In this document: one piece after another, positions 44,110 to 55,139 of the stretch
Layout of the letters: every line of letters starts with the position of its first letter
How positions within the stretch are numbered: the first letter of the stretch is position 1
From: Rhodocollybia butyracea
Lineage: Eukaryota; Basidiomycota; Agaricomycetes; Agaricales; Omphalotaceae
Reading direction: 5' to 3'
Assembly: GCA_015501585.1 (NCBI GenBank)
Contig: JADNRY010000121.1
Coordinates: 62,001-126,000 of the forward strand
DNA length: 64,000 bases
Position numbers and translations under genes: made by a program
Notes under the pieces: model-generated
The model's database searches: none
Told to the model about the DNA's origin: nothing
The model's input: the letters and a program-made list of their open reading frames with translations, nothing else

Positions 44110-44238
44110 CATCAGCAAAACGTGGGTGCACGGGAAGCCGCTTTCCGGCACTGTATGGCGCTGGGGGCCGCTGGGAGCCGCTGGAAACGGCTGTAGAGTG
44201 CCTGACAACGGCGCCAGCTCACCCACGTTTTGCTGATG
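44110..44238. mobile_element. 129 bp miniature inverted-repeat element (MITE)
   Basis: CATCAGCAAAACGTGGGTG at 44110-44128 recurs as its exact complement at 44220-44238. The centre is GC-rich with repeated CCGCT(T/G) words. It lies 300 bases after the halogenase stop. No target duplication longer than two bases is evident. Confidence 0.7.
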
Positions 44239-45710
44239 CAAGGAGATGGGCAGCATACTTATGTTAACTTGTTCTATGTCCAATGGACCATGGTCGCGAT
44301 CAAAAAAGCAAGTGAACAATGTCACAAATGCAAGCAATGATATCGAGTCATACAAATATGTAAATGCTGAATGGGTTAGCTCTACCTATCAGTATAGGTA
44401 CTAAGTTGTTTGCCCAGCCTGAGGCCTCAGTGGGTTTGCTTCCGTCTTGAGTCATAGGCCTCGGTATGACCAGTTTACCCATGATACGTGCACAGTATCT
44501 GATTGCCACATATGCATGCATGCTCTATTGCTATGAACATTACACTTGTAGGAGGCCATAGAGGATCTAAGCTGTAACACTCTTTGTCTATTAGCTCTGC
44601 AAAAGATGTTAAGTATTTTGGCCATTTTGGATAGTCCTCTAGTAGCCGCGTAGTGCTTGCAGTTGAGTGGAAATACAGTGGCACTGCCACAGGCCGGTCC
44701 GTCGATCCGTATGCGAGGAGCACGTGAGGTGGCACTGCCAGTAGTTTGCCGCCTCACTGAACCTTCTCTAGCTTTGGGTATTTTTATACTTCAATTAGTG
44801 TACAATAGTAAAAGGTTTTCATTATAATTGGAATAGTGTGAAAACTGCACTGGAAAAACCCTGTTGCTGAGAGATAAACATGCACGCGTTGGCCGTGGCT
44901 GTGCTGTAATTTCGGACAGCTGCATCGCGCAGCGCGAAAGTTAGAGGTTAGGGTCGGGGATTGATTACAATATGATAATTATAAACCTGTCTTGTTATAA
45001 CAATAAAAAATCATACAAGCTAATACTTACTAATAGCAAGTAGATAATTATTATATCTGTGTCCTGAGCTCATTCCTGGATGCAGAATTATGTGATAAGG
45101 CAATCATGACCTTTGGAAGGGATGGTATGGAGTGAAGAACAATTGAATTATATAAATAGCTACCATGCTAATACATGATTTTTGTGCCTAGGTGTGTAAT
45201 TTATGTACACTTGTACCAAACCTCTTGCCTATGTTTCATGTTGCTGTCACTCACAGATCAAGTACATTTAGATAGAGATGGGCATGAATGCCCATTTGAA
45301 TGCATTTGTGGGACAAAAATGGAGCTTCAAAAGTCCATATTTGTGAATTGCAGATATAAGAGTTAGAGATGGACACAAGTCCGAGTCCAAGTATACCATG
45401 CAAGCTTGTATTTGTGGCCTCAAAGGCCTGACTTGTGACTTGCACGGGACCCATGGGACAGTGGCTTGCAAGTATTTTCCCACAAGTACTTGTGCCACGA
45501 GTCACCCTAAGTATCTTAACCATATGAATCAGCTAACTTTAATACATCAAGTATTGTTTAAAATGCAAGAGCCTGGGTTCTATATGTGTACTGCCAGATT
45601 TTACAAATGTAGGTAACACCTTACAACTAAGGTTACAAAGGGGTCCCTAGATAGATGAAATGATTCAGTTGCCAGTAATGGGTGTGAGCAAAAACATCTG
45701 TAGCTACTAG
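44239..45710. other. Intergenic region between halogenase and ligase, no gene seen
   Basis: Short frames only. Around 45384-45500 the sequence is rich in CAAGT/ACTTG words. The halogenase and the ligase converge on this stretch. Confidence 0.6.
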
Positions 45711-48235
45711 CTAGACTAAAGTTGTAAAGGAACCAATGACCTCTAAATTTGGAAGGCAATGTTTTTGACCATTTGCAAAATCTTTGAGTTGACGTCTCAT
45801 TATTTTCCCAGATGGACTGTTGATGATTTTTCCAATCAGTAAACATATATCTCATATGTATTAAAGGCACCTTTTTGGAATTGAATGCACAAATATTATT
45901 CCCCCCCTCAGCTTTTTGTATGGCGCCGCTTTTGAAGCAATGTAGTCACGTAGCATTTTGGCCATATTCTCCAGGCTGGAAGCCTCCGTCACATGTGAAG
46001 CATCAAGAACAACTAAATACATCAGGGAAAGGAGCCTTGATAGAGAAACTCTTACTACATACCGTACGCCAGAGGAAGTTCTGTGCAATTCATCAAGTCA
46101 TTTAATCCTACAAGCGCAGCATCTTTGACAAGCTTGTGATCAAGAAGAATATCTTCTATCTCTGAAACACAAGGTCACGATTGATATCAATACTAAAATG
46201 AGTAGATATACCTGCAGGGGCCACCTATCAAACCAAAAATATGTCAGCAATATTTAGTATCTGGAACTAACAGGGTAGACCTGATATCCATTATATTTGA
46301 TCAGCTAAATATGACCTTGTGAGAGAATATAGAAGTAGGAATGGAGAATAACACTTACTTCTTTGACACGGTCTACAATATACAAAAAGCCCTCTTTATC
46401 AATGTAAACAATGTCACCAGTGCGCATGTATCCTTCATTATCAAAAGCTTCCGCATTGACATCTGGGCGGTTATGGTATCCTGGAGTAATGTTAGGGCCT
46501 TTCACTATAGCTAAATCAACACAAAAACTCAGATTTAGGACCGGCTTATAATGCTTACAACAAAGCTCTCCATTGACAAGCTTTGCTTGGAGATTTGGAG
46601 CTAAACGACCAACTGTGCCCAGTGGGGTGTTGCCTCTATCCCGGTCTGTAAGTGCAATCTGGAAATCATGTCAAATTGAGCATTCATCTTGAAAAGCCCT
46701 AACCAGAGTAGATAACGCACAATGGCAGTTGTCTCAGTCATCCCTGATGATGTAGCCATGTCAAAGATATCATCAGATATTTAATCCACTAGAACAAAAA
46801 CATACCATAAAGCCCCTGAAGCTGCACTTGTGATTTTGTTTCAAGGAGTTTTGTAAGATCATAACCGATTGGGGCACCAGCAGATCTCCATTCTTTGAGA
46901 GAGGGCAAACTAGGGAAGTCAGTCGAAAGATTCTGTAGGGATAGTGTTCAATATGGTTCAGATAAGTTGTATCATCCCTTTTAAAATACCTTACTCAGCC
47001 GGACCGCAATGGGTGGGACAATATGAGACGCCTAACGCTGTGTGAGGGATCACATCAGAACCATTCATGAACATTTACCGTGATGTTGTAAGTTTGTAGG
47101 TTTTCAGTGAAATCATCAAGGATGAACCTTTCCATAATGACCACCGTCACTCCAACGTGAGGAGCCATGAAAACATTGTTAAACTAGATTTTCCAGTCAA
47201 TGAAACAAGAAGTGAACGCAGTGGAGCGATTGAGTCAGACTCACCAGCCCATATATATGTGTAATTGGTACAGTCGCTGCAACTCAGGTTATTGAGGGAA
47301 TTCGCAACTAAGGTTTCCAAATATTCACCTAACCAGGTCTCTCCATATTTATAAGATGATGGCGCCAGGACCATGGCTTGAATAATTGCGGAGGTGATGT
47401 TGTAATGTGTTCTGTACCACAGCAGTAAATATTTAATTTTTTGCATGCTACCTCAGCAGAAGCATACAGTTTTACACCCTGAGATGTTCCAGGTTCAATA
47501 TAGGCATTATGTGTACTCATAAACTAGCTTACCTTGGGGAGCCCAGTTGTACCGGATGAATAGCACAATAAACAAGTCAACGCTTTTGCTTCACTCGGAC
47601 TGATTGAGGGAGGATCCAGGAGCAGATTTGATTGACAAAGATCCCATATGCTAGGAAAGCAGGTGGAATTTTTTTCAATGGAAAAAAACAGTTTTAATTC
47701 CCAGCTCTTGACAGACTTGACTGGCAGCTGTAAACTGTTCTGGGCCGCAAAGCAATGCCTTTGCTCCACAGTCTAGAATTTGATAAGACCTCAAATATTG
47801 TCATAAAGGGAATCCGCTAGGAAATAACACCAAATCTTACAATTCTGATTTGTGAGCAAGTGAGTTTGCTGGAGAGCAAATCAACCCTGCGGCTTGTGTT
47901 GCCAGTATTGTAACCGGAAGAAAAATAGAGTTTGAGGATACAACAACAACTGTGTCCCCCGGTACTAGGCCTAACTTATGTCTTAGAGTATAGGCAAGTG
48001 ACCTAGAGGCTGCATGGACCTCCGAAAAGCTAAACACTTGTTAGACTGCAATAGTGGTACTGCACAGTCTTATTACTTACGTCAAAGACTCTTTAGACTT
48101 TGCATCGACAAATAGCTTGTGAGCGGCAAAGTCGTTAACTCGTTCAAATATGAAGCTCCATGTTGAAACTTCGGGTAAGTTTGGAATTTCTGCGAAAGTT
48201 GAGGAGAAATATTCAGTGCCGCCGAGACGATCCAT
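45711..48235 (-). CDS. AMP-dependent acid-CoA ligase (4-coumarate-CoA ligase-like)
   Basis: The start at 48235 reads MDRLGGTEYFSSTF, and about ten small introns follow. LTCLLCYSSGTTGLPKGVKL (near 47530-47600, across an intron) is the AMP-binding P-loop. FNNVFMAPHVGVTVVIMERF, ASHIVPPIAVRLSK and WRSAGAPIGYDL lead to GLYGMTETTAIV (near 46720-46800), the second ATP motif. GYMRTGDIVYIDKEGFLYIV followed by DRVKE (46370-46450) carries the TGD aspartate and the hinge, LIKYNGYQV the A8 loop, and PSGKIMRRQLKDF near 45770-45800 the catalytic lysine. All ten adenylation motifs I looked for can be found. The enzyme activates a carboxylic acid as acyl-AMP and transfers it to CoA. It is convergent with the halogenase. 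It could supply a CoA-activated aryl or fatty acid; the substrate cannot be read. Confidence 0.87.
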
Positions 48236-49718
48236 TGTGTACTCAGACACATTCATGTATGCTTTAAATCAGTTCGAGGGGATTTCGTTCGAATAAAAGC
48301 TTCCGTATACGCGCGCGCAGGCTTCAATTCCGAAGACCACATGCCCTGTAGTGTGGGAAGCTACCGCTACCACTAATAGTGCAGCTTATTTGTCATGGTC
48401 GTTCATGTCGTGTCTGCGAGTTGCTTATCCTGTCATTGTTGTACAATGTGTCCTTTCGCGGTTCTTCGGCGCGGGTGAATCTTGCAATACTGATCTCGCT
48501 ACGGCCAAGAGAAAATCTATGGTACTCAGCTCAATCTGCACTTACTGATTGGATTTGGAAATATATTCCACAAATCTGATGGCGTTAGCACGGCGATACT
48601 TAATGTACATGTTGCACTTCGGTACTTTAGAGTCGATGGACATCTAGTTTCCGAATCGTCATTTGCATCTTCATTTGCTCCACACATTCAGCCCACCATG
48701 CGGTTTCGAAAATGCGATAACGTCCAGCATTTTGTGGTGAGAAACGGGTATAGCGCCAGTAGTTTCCGTTGGCACCTATGTTGCCGAATACTCATTTCGC
48801 TGACAGATTCAATCTACAGTGAGATATGGTTGAGTCTAGTATGATTTTCGAACAAAAGATGCTCGCCAGATAGGGCTAATCGAGTACACGTAGCGCTTTG
48901 CCCAAAGGAAAAGTCTTCCACGCTCATTTACCGGTAACTGGATATTCATTCTCCCAAAAGATCCAGCCTCCTCTACAATGTTGCTCCGAGATCCGATACC
49001 AACGAGAAATAACTTATTCATCGGAAATGGTCAAGGGTGTACTAGTCAATACAGGACTGGCTGTTCAATTGGCTCGACGGGATGCTGCAAGTTCATCGAT
49101 CGCTATCTACAACGGCTCATCAGCTACTTGTTGCAGCGTCTACATCCAGTGTAATGATATCCAGCCCACTCGAAGTTTAGTGCTCCGTCTGATTCGGATA
49201 CTTCTCTATCGCTCCACCAGCTCACCAAGCCCCTGCGAAGAATTCTAGTCAGCAGGATACGCTTGTATATATTATATTTGAACTCCGAGAGAATCGCTGT
49301 AAGTCTCGGTCCGGGGAAGCCTAGAGCATTGCTAGCCGTACAGAGGTTAATCGAGATACCTGAGATACCTATGTTGAACCGCCTGGCACTTAAACATGAT
49401 CGTTTAGAGAGACTGGCATTACAGGGGGGTTTATTAGGGTACCGTCCAGATGATGGCGAGTCCCTCCTAGCCTATAGCTTATCACAGCAAAACACTCTTG
49501 ACGTTTTAGGGAATAAACGAGGGTGGGACGGGCCTCGGAAAAGATACATGGGATAAATACGAGTTCACGACGCGGAACCAGAGTCGGAGCAAGGCTGCAG
49601 TCGCCCAGTCTTCTCAGACCGGACCCGTTATCTCATCATTGAAACACAAAGTCGCTCACATTTCACGCTCAACTGTTCACATTCGACAAACGTGCCCTTA
49701 CCGGGTTGCCGTCCTTGT
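48236..49718. other. Unassigned intergenic region
   Basis: Frames at 48898-49248 (116 codons) and 49263-49556 (97 codons) have no motif or intron pattern that I recognise, and I do not support them as genes. Confidence 0.5.
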
Positions 49719-50802
49719 CTAGACCTGCGGAAACTCCTCGGTGACATTCTCGATAAAACATAAAGCTGACGTACCAAGGGTGGCTCTGGCTGCCAAACCG
49801 AGAATGGCCTTCACCGCACCTAGGGAGACCAGATTGGACGAGTCAAGGTGGTCGCCAAACACGTGCGCAGCAACTTTGGAGATAAATTCGCCAGTCGAGA
49901 GAAGTGTATAGTTGGCAAGAGACTCTGGCAGCCAGCCAATCTCTCCAAAATCAAATATAACGACTCGCCCTGTAACATCGATGCCGAAATTGCTGGGATG
50001 CATGTCAGACTGAGTGAGCACCAAGCGCTCACCAGAGATGCTTATATTGGCTACACCTTGCCCTTGTCGCCGGAGTAGAATCGAGACAGCCTGAGAAGAA
50101 TGTATAACATCAGCAGGGGAGCAACAATGGAGCAAGACGGGCTCAGACTTTATTCAGATACTTCTCCAAGGCAACGACGCTCGTAAATGGAAGTGGCGCA
50201 TATTTTGTCTTAAATATTTCGTGATAGATGGGGCCCGATCCCAGAGGGCCGAGCGCGACACCAACAGGGCATGCCTGGTCCCGCATCCAGCTGACGGCAT
50301 CGGCCACCTTCTGGATGAAGATGTCTTCCGCGACCTGAATCGTCTGTATGGGCTCTATAATGGCATACCTGAGGTGTTCGTTCTCGAAGCTGTAGTGGAT
50401 TAAGGGCACGCGCGGCGTAGCCAATTCGTTTGCGGTAACCTTGGAAAAGTGGTTGTGCATCCGGACTTCGGAGGAGAAGCACCAGGAGTCGCCAAATTTT
50501 ACAATGTAGTCATTGAAATGGATGAGGCGTCTATATCCAGGCTGTCTGTGATTGTCCTCCTCGTGCTTGGCGCAGGCAGCTATGATGGCCTGCTCGAAGG
50601 CGACAAAGGGATTTTCCAAAGACATAGTTCGAAGAAAGCTAAATCGACCGCGGATAAGGAAAAACAAGGTGGAGAGAAGAATGGCGGTATGCAGGGTCTG
50701 GACGGGGTAGAAAATCCTGCTCGAAAGAAAGTAAGCTACGACGTACGGTACCTCGTTCGCAGACGTCCAGGACAGGATTGGGTGGGAGGGTGGAATCTGC
50801 AA
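49719..50802 (-). CDS. APH/choline-kinase-like phosphotransferase
   Basis: Exon 1 (to 50149) and exon 2 (50090-49719) are joined in phase by a GTCTGA...CTCAG intron. From the internal ATG at 50625 (MSLENPFVAFEQAIIAA) the protein has 282 residues, the family's usual size; the open frame continues to an ATG at 50802, which would add a hydrophobic stretch (ILLSTLFFLI). I prefer 50625. YIVKFGDSWCF contains the ATP-binding lysine strand, EVRMHNHFSKV the helix glutamate, LTQSDMHPSNFGID the catalytic aspartate and asparagine (SDMHPSN for HxDxxxxN, first H replaced by S), and IFDFGEIGWLPESL the metal-binding aspartate. The substrate could be a small alcohol, choline-like amine or a secondary metabolite. 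In a cluster it could serve self-resistance, but this is inference. Confidence 0.78.
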
Positions 50803-51802
50803 ACAAATTCGAATTAGTTAGTGGTAGACTAGCTTGAAAGAAACGAAGCTACATACGAGCACCAGTATAAGGGGCAACCTTGTCTCGCAGACACAATGAC
50901 GACACAAAGTTGAAAAGCGGGTGAAGTACGTATCAGTAGTGGGACTTGCTTCAAAGAAAGCCAAGCTGCACAAGAACAAGTTATGGCTATTGAGGTGATG
51001 GAACGGCTGTTAGACACCCGTAGGCGCCGTCTACGTAATGTCACTGCCCGTGATCCGCTACCGAAAAGGAATAGTCTCGCGTACAGCATAGGGTTTTTGG
51101 CCGAACAGGGCATGTTTACACTGCTGCACGGGATCATAGAAAATTATTGAAACTCACAGCATTGAAAATGTTCTGATATGTTTTTAGAAATATTTGCCAA
51201 GTGAGCCAGGCGATTATTCTTGAAATCTTTTGTTTTCAAAAAATTATGCGCATGTTTTGAGAAAGATTTGAAAACATTTTGAGAATGAAGTAAAAGTTGA
51301 TGGCCTCATTCCTTCCTCATGTGATGGAAGAGCGGGGCTCCCGGCTCCTTGTATATTCTCAGAATCGCACACAAATAAAGATATAAAGATGTATTATGCC
51401 AAAAAATCTAAGTATGTAGCCTACAGCTTGGCAACCTGGACTCCTCAGTTGGACAACTTGAAGCCTGAGTTTGAGCTTGATTACGTTGAAGAACGTTGAA
51501 GAACGTTGAAGAGTGACTTGGTGAACGTTGACGTGGCAGCCTTGACTTGAAAGGCAGAGACATTGAGCTTGAGTGCTTGAGCTTGCATACGGTCGGCCTT
51601 GAACTGAATAGAATCAACCTTGATACTTGATACTTGAGACGAGTGCTTGAGTGCTTGAGCTGTTGCAAGAACAAGACTTGAGGGGAAAAATTTTGCGACA
51701 AGTTCGGCAGTGATGGTTGAAGTTGAAGGGGGAGTCATCAACAAAAAAAAAACACGCGCTCTTATTTAAAAGGCTCACGGCGGTCGTACACCGCACGCGT
51801 TC
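50803..51802. other. Unassigned region with TTGA-rich low complexity
   Basis: 51408-51700 consists largely of repeated CTTGA, GTTGAAGAAC and GAGTGCTTGA words. Frames through it give serine/glutamine-rich chance products. No gene supported. Confidence 0.6.
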
Positions 51803-52037
51803 ACTACGCCAGCGTCAAAAAATATCGGGCGAAATTATCGCCGAAAGTATTGTTGTAATTACTTACCTTTTTCAATAAGAATTACGGTTGAAAAATCTTA
51901 TGAAAAATACATTGTAATTGATTGTCTTTTTCTTTTGAAATTTCGCCGGTAATCAATTGTATATTTCGCTCGAAAAAGGCAATGAGATTACTTATCTATT
52001 TCGCTCGTGATTAATTAAAAATTTCGAGCGAAATTTT

Positions 52038-52261
52038 TACAAGGTAATAACTGGAAGTTCGGTCATGTGATCTGTATTGGACAACACTTCCTGTCTTTGA
52101 ACGCGACTTACGGGATACTGTATATGTATGGCCGTGCCAGTCGTCAGAACAAAACTCCAGACATAAAATAACTACACCTCCATCCAGTTCTGCCCTCATA
52201 TCCGCCTAAAGTATTGTCAGATGTACATCACATGACCAAACTTCCAGTTATTACCTTGTAA
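52038..52261. mobile_element. 224 bp MITE nested in the left arm
   Basis: TTACAAGGTAATAACTGGAA at 52038 has its exact complement ending at 52261, and the arms continue (one mismatch) through GGTCATGTGAT to 35 bases. Removing it restores the symmetry of the outer palindrome: TTACAAGG then abuts TAGCCT as in the right arm. Confidence 0.7.
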
Positions 52262-52262
52262 T

Positions 52263-52302
52263 AGCCTTGTGGCCAGGGTTTGATGGACCCTCGTGTTCGA
52301 TT
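52263..52302 (+). repeat. tRNA-like 40 bp inverted repeat, left copy
   Basis: The segment contains GTGGCCAGGG and CGTGTTCGATTCC, which resemble the A and B boxes of an RNA polymerase III promoter. An imperfect complement lies at 52866-52906. It may derive from a tRNA-related SINE. Confidence 0.4.
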
Positions 52303-52425
52303 CCGAGCCTTTGCCGTATGATGCCGTGTACTTGCCGGCCTATGAGTAAACTCACGTGGGCTCATGCACGGTCACTGGCGCGTTTTGCGCGTCGTTGATT
52401 TCCTCGTACTTTATCTATTTATTGA

Positions 52426-52752
52426 ATGCCGAACGATTCCGGCGAAGAGCCATCAAGACTCTCGACACCGGATAATATAGCTCGTGTTTGCCAACTAATC
52501 CGACCGCGATTCGCCCATGATATACATGATTATGCATTGCATGGAATATGCAAGGCTATCGATGGTTTTCATGTCATATCGGTAATCAAGACTGGCGGCG
52601 GGAAAACTACATATTTTGCGGGATTCATGGTCCTTCTGCAGGAGCTGGATAAGCTACCGGATTCTCATGATCTGAAGCAATGTTTAAATCGTAGAATCCC
52701 GCGAAATGCAGACATAGAAACGTCTGTATCTGAGCTCATGGTTTCAACGTAG
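52426..52752 (+). pseudogene. RecQ-like DEAD/DEAH helicase N-terminal fragment
   Basis: The 108-residue frame contains FAHDIHDYALHGICKAIDGF followed by HVISVIKTGGGKTTYFAGFM, that is the Q-motif-like region and a Walker A box (TGGGKT) of a RecQ-type helicase, then VLLQELDKLPDS. All later motifs (DEAH, motif III, helicase C) are missing, so it is an isolated first quarter of the domain. It lies between the arms of the inverted-repeat element and was probably captured by it. Family call good, function none. Confidence 0.7.
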
Positions 52753-53195
52753 GTGAAGGGATATTATTTCTACCGTACGAGGCATTACCTTATCAGCAAT
52801 GAGTATTACGAAGCTATGATTACAAGGGGCCGGAACAGACACGGCAAGGGATCGGAGTTTTAAAAAATCGAACACGAAGGTCCCACGAACCCTGGCCACT
52901 AGGCTTTATATGTGAACGAGTATTCTCTTCACAAAAGACAGCTAGCTAGGCTAACCTTGTAAAAATTTCGCTCGAAATTTTTAATTAATCACGAGCGAAA
53001 TAGATAAGTAATCTCATTGCCTTTTTCGAGCGAAATATACAATTGATTACCGGCGAAATTTCAAAAGAAAAAGACAATCAATTACAATGTATTTTTCATA
53101 AGATTTTTCAACCGTAATTCTTATTGAAAAAGGTAAGTAATTACAACAATACTTTCGGCGATATTTCGCCCGATATTTTTTGACGCTGGCGCAGT

Positions 53196-55139
53196 GGTTG
53201 AGAGAAGGTCTCGTGAGCGCTGAAACTGCAGCCTCAATAATTTCTCAAAAATATTTTGATAAATCTTGAAAAGATGAAGCTTAGTCAGTTTTTGTGCTTA
53301 GAACTTGCCAAAATTACAAAAATATCGGGATTTATGGAAACATTATTTATAGTTTCTCGAAAGCCAAGTTTCAAACTTTTCTGATCCGAGTATTTGTCGA
53401 AAATTATGAAGCTTGTTTAGACAGTACAGTTGAGATCAATCGTACACGGGTCGCTTTATGCCGCCTACACAGGCAGCCTTCGGGGTTAAACTGAGTTTAA
53501 CCCCAAAATTTTCAGGCCAGGGTTAACCTAGTTGGCGCGCAGTGCAAAAGTGATAAGATTGCCCCGGTTCGAAGGTAGTGCCAGGTACGAAAATATTCAG
53601 CCTTGGGACAAAATACTTTAGCCCTGACACCACATAGCGTTTCATCGCTTTTTACCCGTTTGTTCCCGATTCTTCTCCCGTTTCATTCCTCGCTCAGAAA
53701 AGCATGCAAATGTTTATAATAAATTCAGATTATACTAAGTACATATACAATTATTGATACATTACTACGATACTCAAATACTGTACCATACATAGGCTAG
53801 AGAACCGGAAACATAATACTACCACTCACCTTAACACAAGTGTTGTGGCCAGCCTGAATAGAAGGTCGTTAGTAGCAGATACTAATATATATGAAGAGAA
53901 ATCTTGCCTAAATGTGTATGTACCAACACTAAGGATTTGGAGGAAGACCTTGAAATTATAAGCAGCACTTTGATGGCAGAGACGTTTGCGGCGTTGAGGA
54001 CAGCGTTGAGGTAGAAATTTGAGGGCGTTGAGGGTAGAGGTTTGAGGGTATTGAGGAATTGAGGAAGCGTTGAAGAAGAATTGAGAAGGTTGAGGAAGGT
54101 TACAGAAGTGGTTGAAGCGAGCAAGATGTAAACGAAAGGGAAAAATGAACCGTGGAAAAACAAAGCCCACCGCATTTATCACCGTCACGGGAGCGCATTG
54201 GCTGAGGCTGGGTCCCAAAATGACGGGATGCTTTGGAGCACGACAAAAAGTTAGAACCGGGGTTGAGTTTGAGTCTAAAAGCAAAAAAAAATTCAAACTG
54301 GGTGCTATCTTTGAAATTTAAGACTCAGTTGGTAATTACTTAACCCAGGTGTAAAATCGGCATTGGGACCGGGGGCCCCCATCGGCTTTCACACTGAGTG
54401 CATTCTAAGGTTTGGCCGTGTACTCGACCCAAAATTTGTTGGACCCCCGGCCCGGGTCAATCAGGATAAACCAAATACGGCATCTGTTTGCATCGTTGAG
54501 TTAGTTGCACGATTGGGTTGATGGTATGGACTCAGGAGTGTCACCGGCACTGCCCAATTACAAGACCAATACACTCCAATACACGACTAATTTGAGGGCG
54601 TGGAGTACGCGGCCGCCGTAGTACAGTGTCAACAGATGCAGTGCGATTGTACAAGAAATCCGGGGAAAAAGATGGGGCGACGATATACCACCCTCATATT
54701 GAAGCCGTCATCCTTACTACAAATCCTACATATGCCCAACTGATAATTGGCTGAGCGTTGTGAGCCGTGACACCATCCCAAACTTATAAGTTGTCCTTGG
54801 ATATACTTATTGTAACTTCTTGATAAAGAACTGTGCAATGGAAGGTACAAATTAAGTACGGTACATCATATCATATCATGATTCATATATGGCAAGCTTT
54901 ATAAGACTAAAGTACTATGGTTATCATTACTAACAGTCCCAGGGCTCTATGTACCCCCCAATGCTAGTAACTATGCTACAAAGCTGCACAGTACTGTTCT
55001 GCAAAACACACAAACTGGACACTAATGAGATTCAAGCAATAGTAACTCTTCTTACCGTAATCTGAAAAAGTCTATCTGAACCTAAAGTGATCATGAAGAG
55101 ACTTTTTTCGGCACAGTAATGCAACAGTGCAGTGAAAGT
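53196..55139. other. Unassigned region, low-complexity GTTGA repeats and a palindrome
   Basis: A perfect palindrome GGGGTTAAAC-tga-GTTTAACCCC lies at 53482-53504. 53985-54110 is built of repeated GTTGAGG/GTTGAAG words, similar in style to 51408-51700 on the other side of the inverted-repeat element. The long minus frame 53826-54296 reads through these repeats and is rejected. Confidence 0.6.

Larger units (their letters stand above)
51803..53195. mobile_element. Long inverted-repeat element carrying a RecQ-helicase fragment
   Basis: Arms of about 243 bases (51803-52045 and 52954-53195) are near-perfect complements, beginning CACTRCGCCAGCG and made of AT-rich text with repeated TTTCGCTCG/CGAGCGAAA words. 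Further in, a 40-base imperfect inverted repeat (52263-52302 against 52866-52906) continues the symmetry. The left arm is interrupted by a smaller inverted-repeat element. The interior holds a helicase fragment. No transposase is visible, so it is a non-autonomous element or a fold-back duplication. Target duplications are not clear. Confidence 0.75.

Noticed and set aside
48898..49556. Two plus-strand frames of 116 and 97 codons as cluster genes
   Set aside because: No motif, no intron signals in register and no resemblance to known tailoring enzymes.
53826..54296. 156-codon minus-strand frame
   Set aside because: It runs through GTTGAGG low-complexity repeats and is S/N/P-rich without conserved features.
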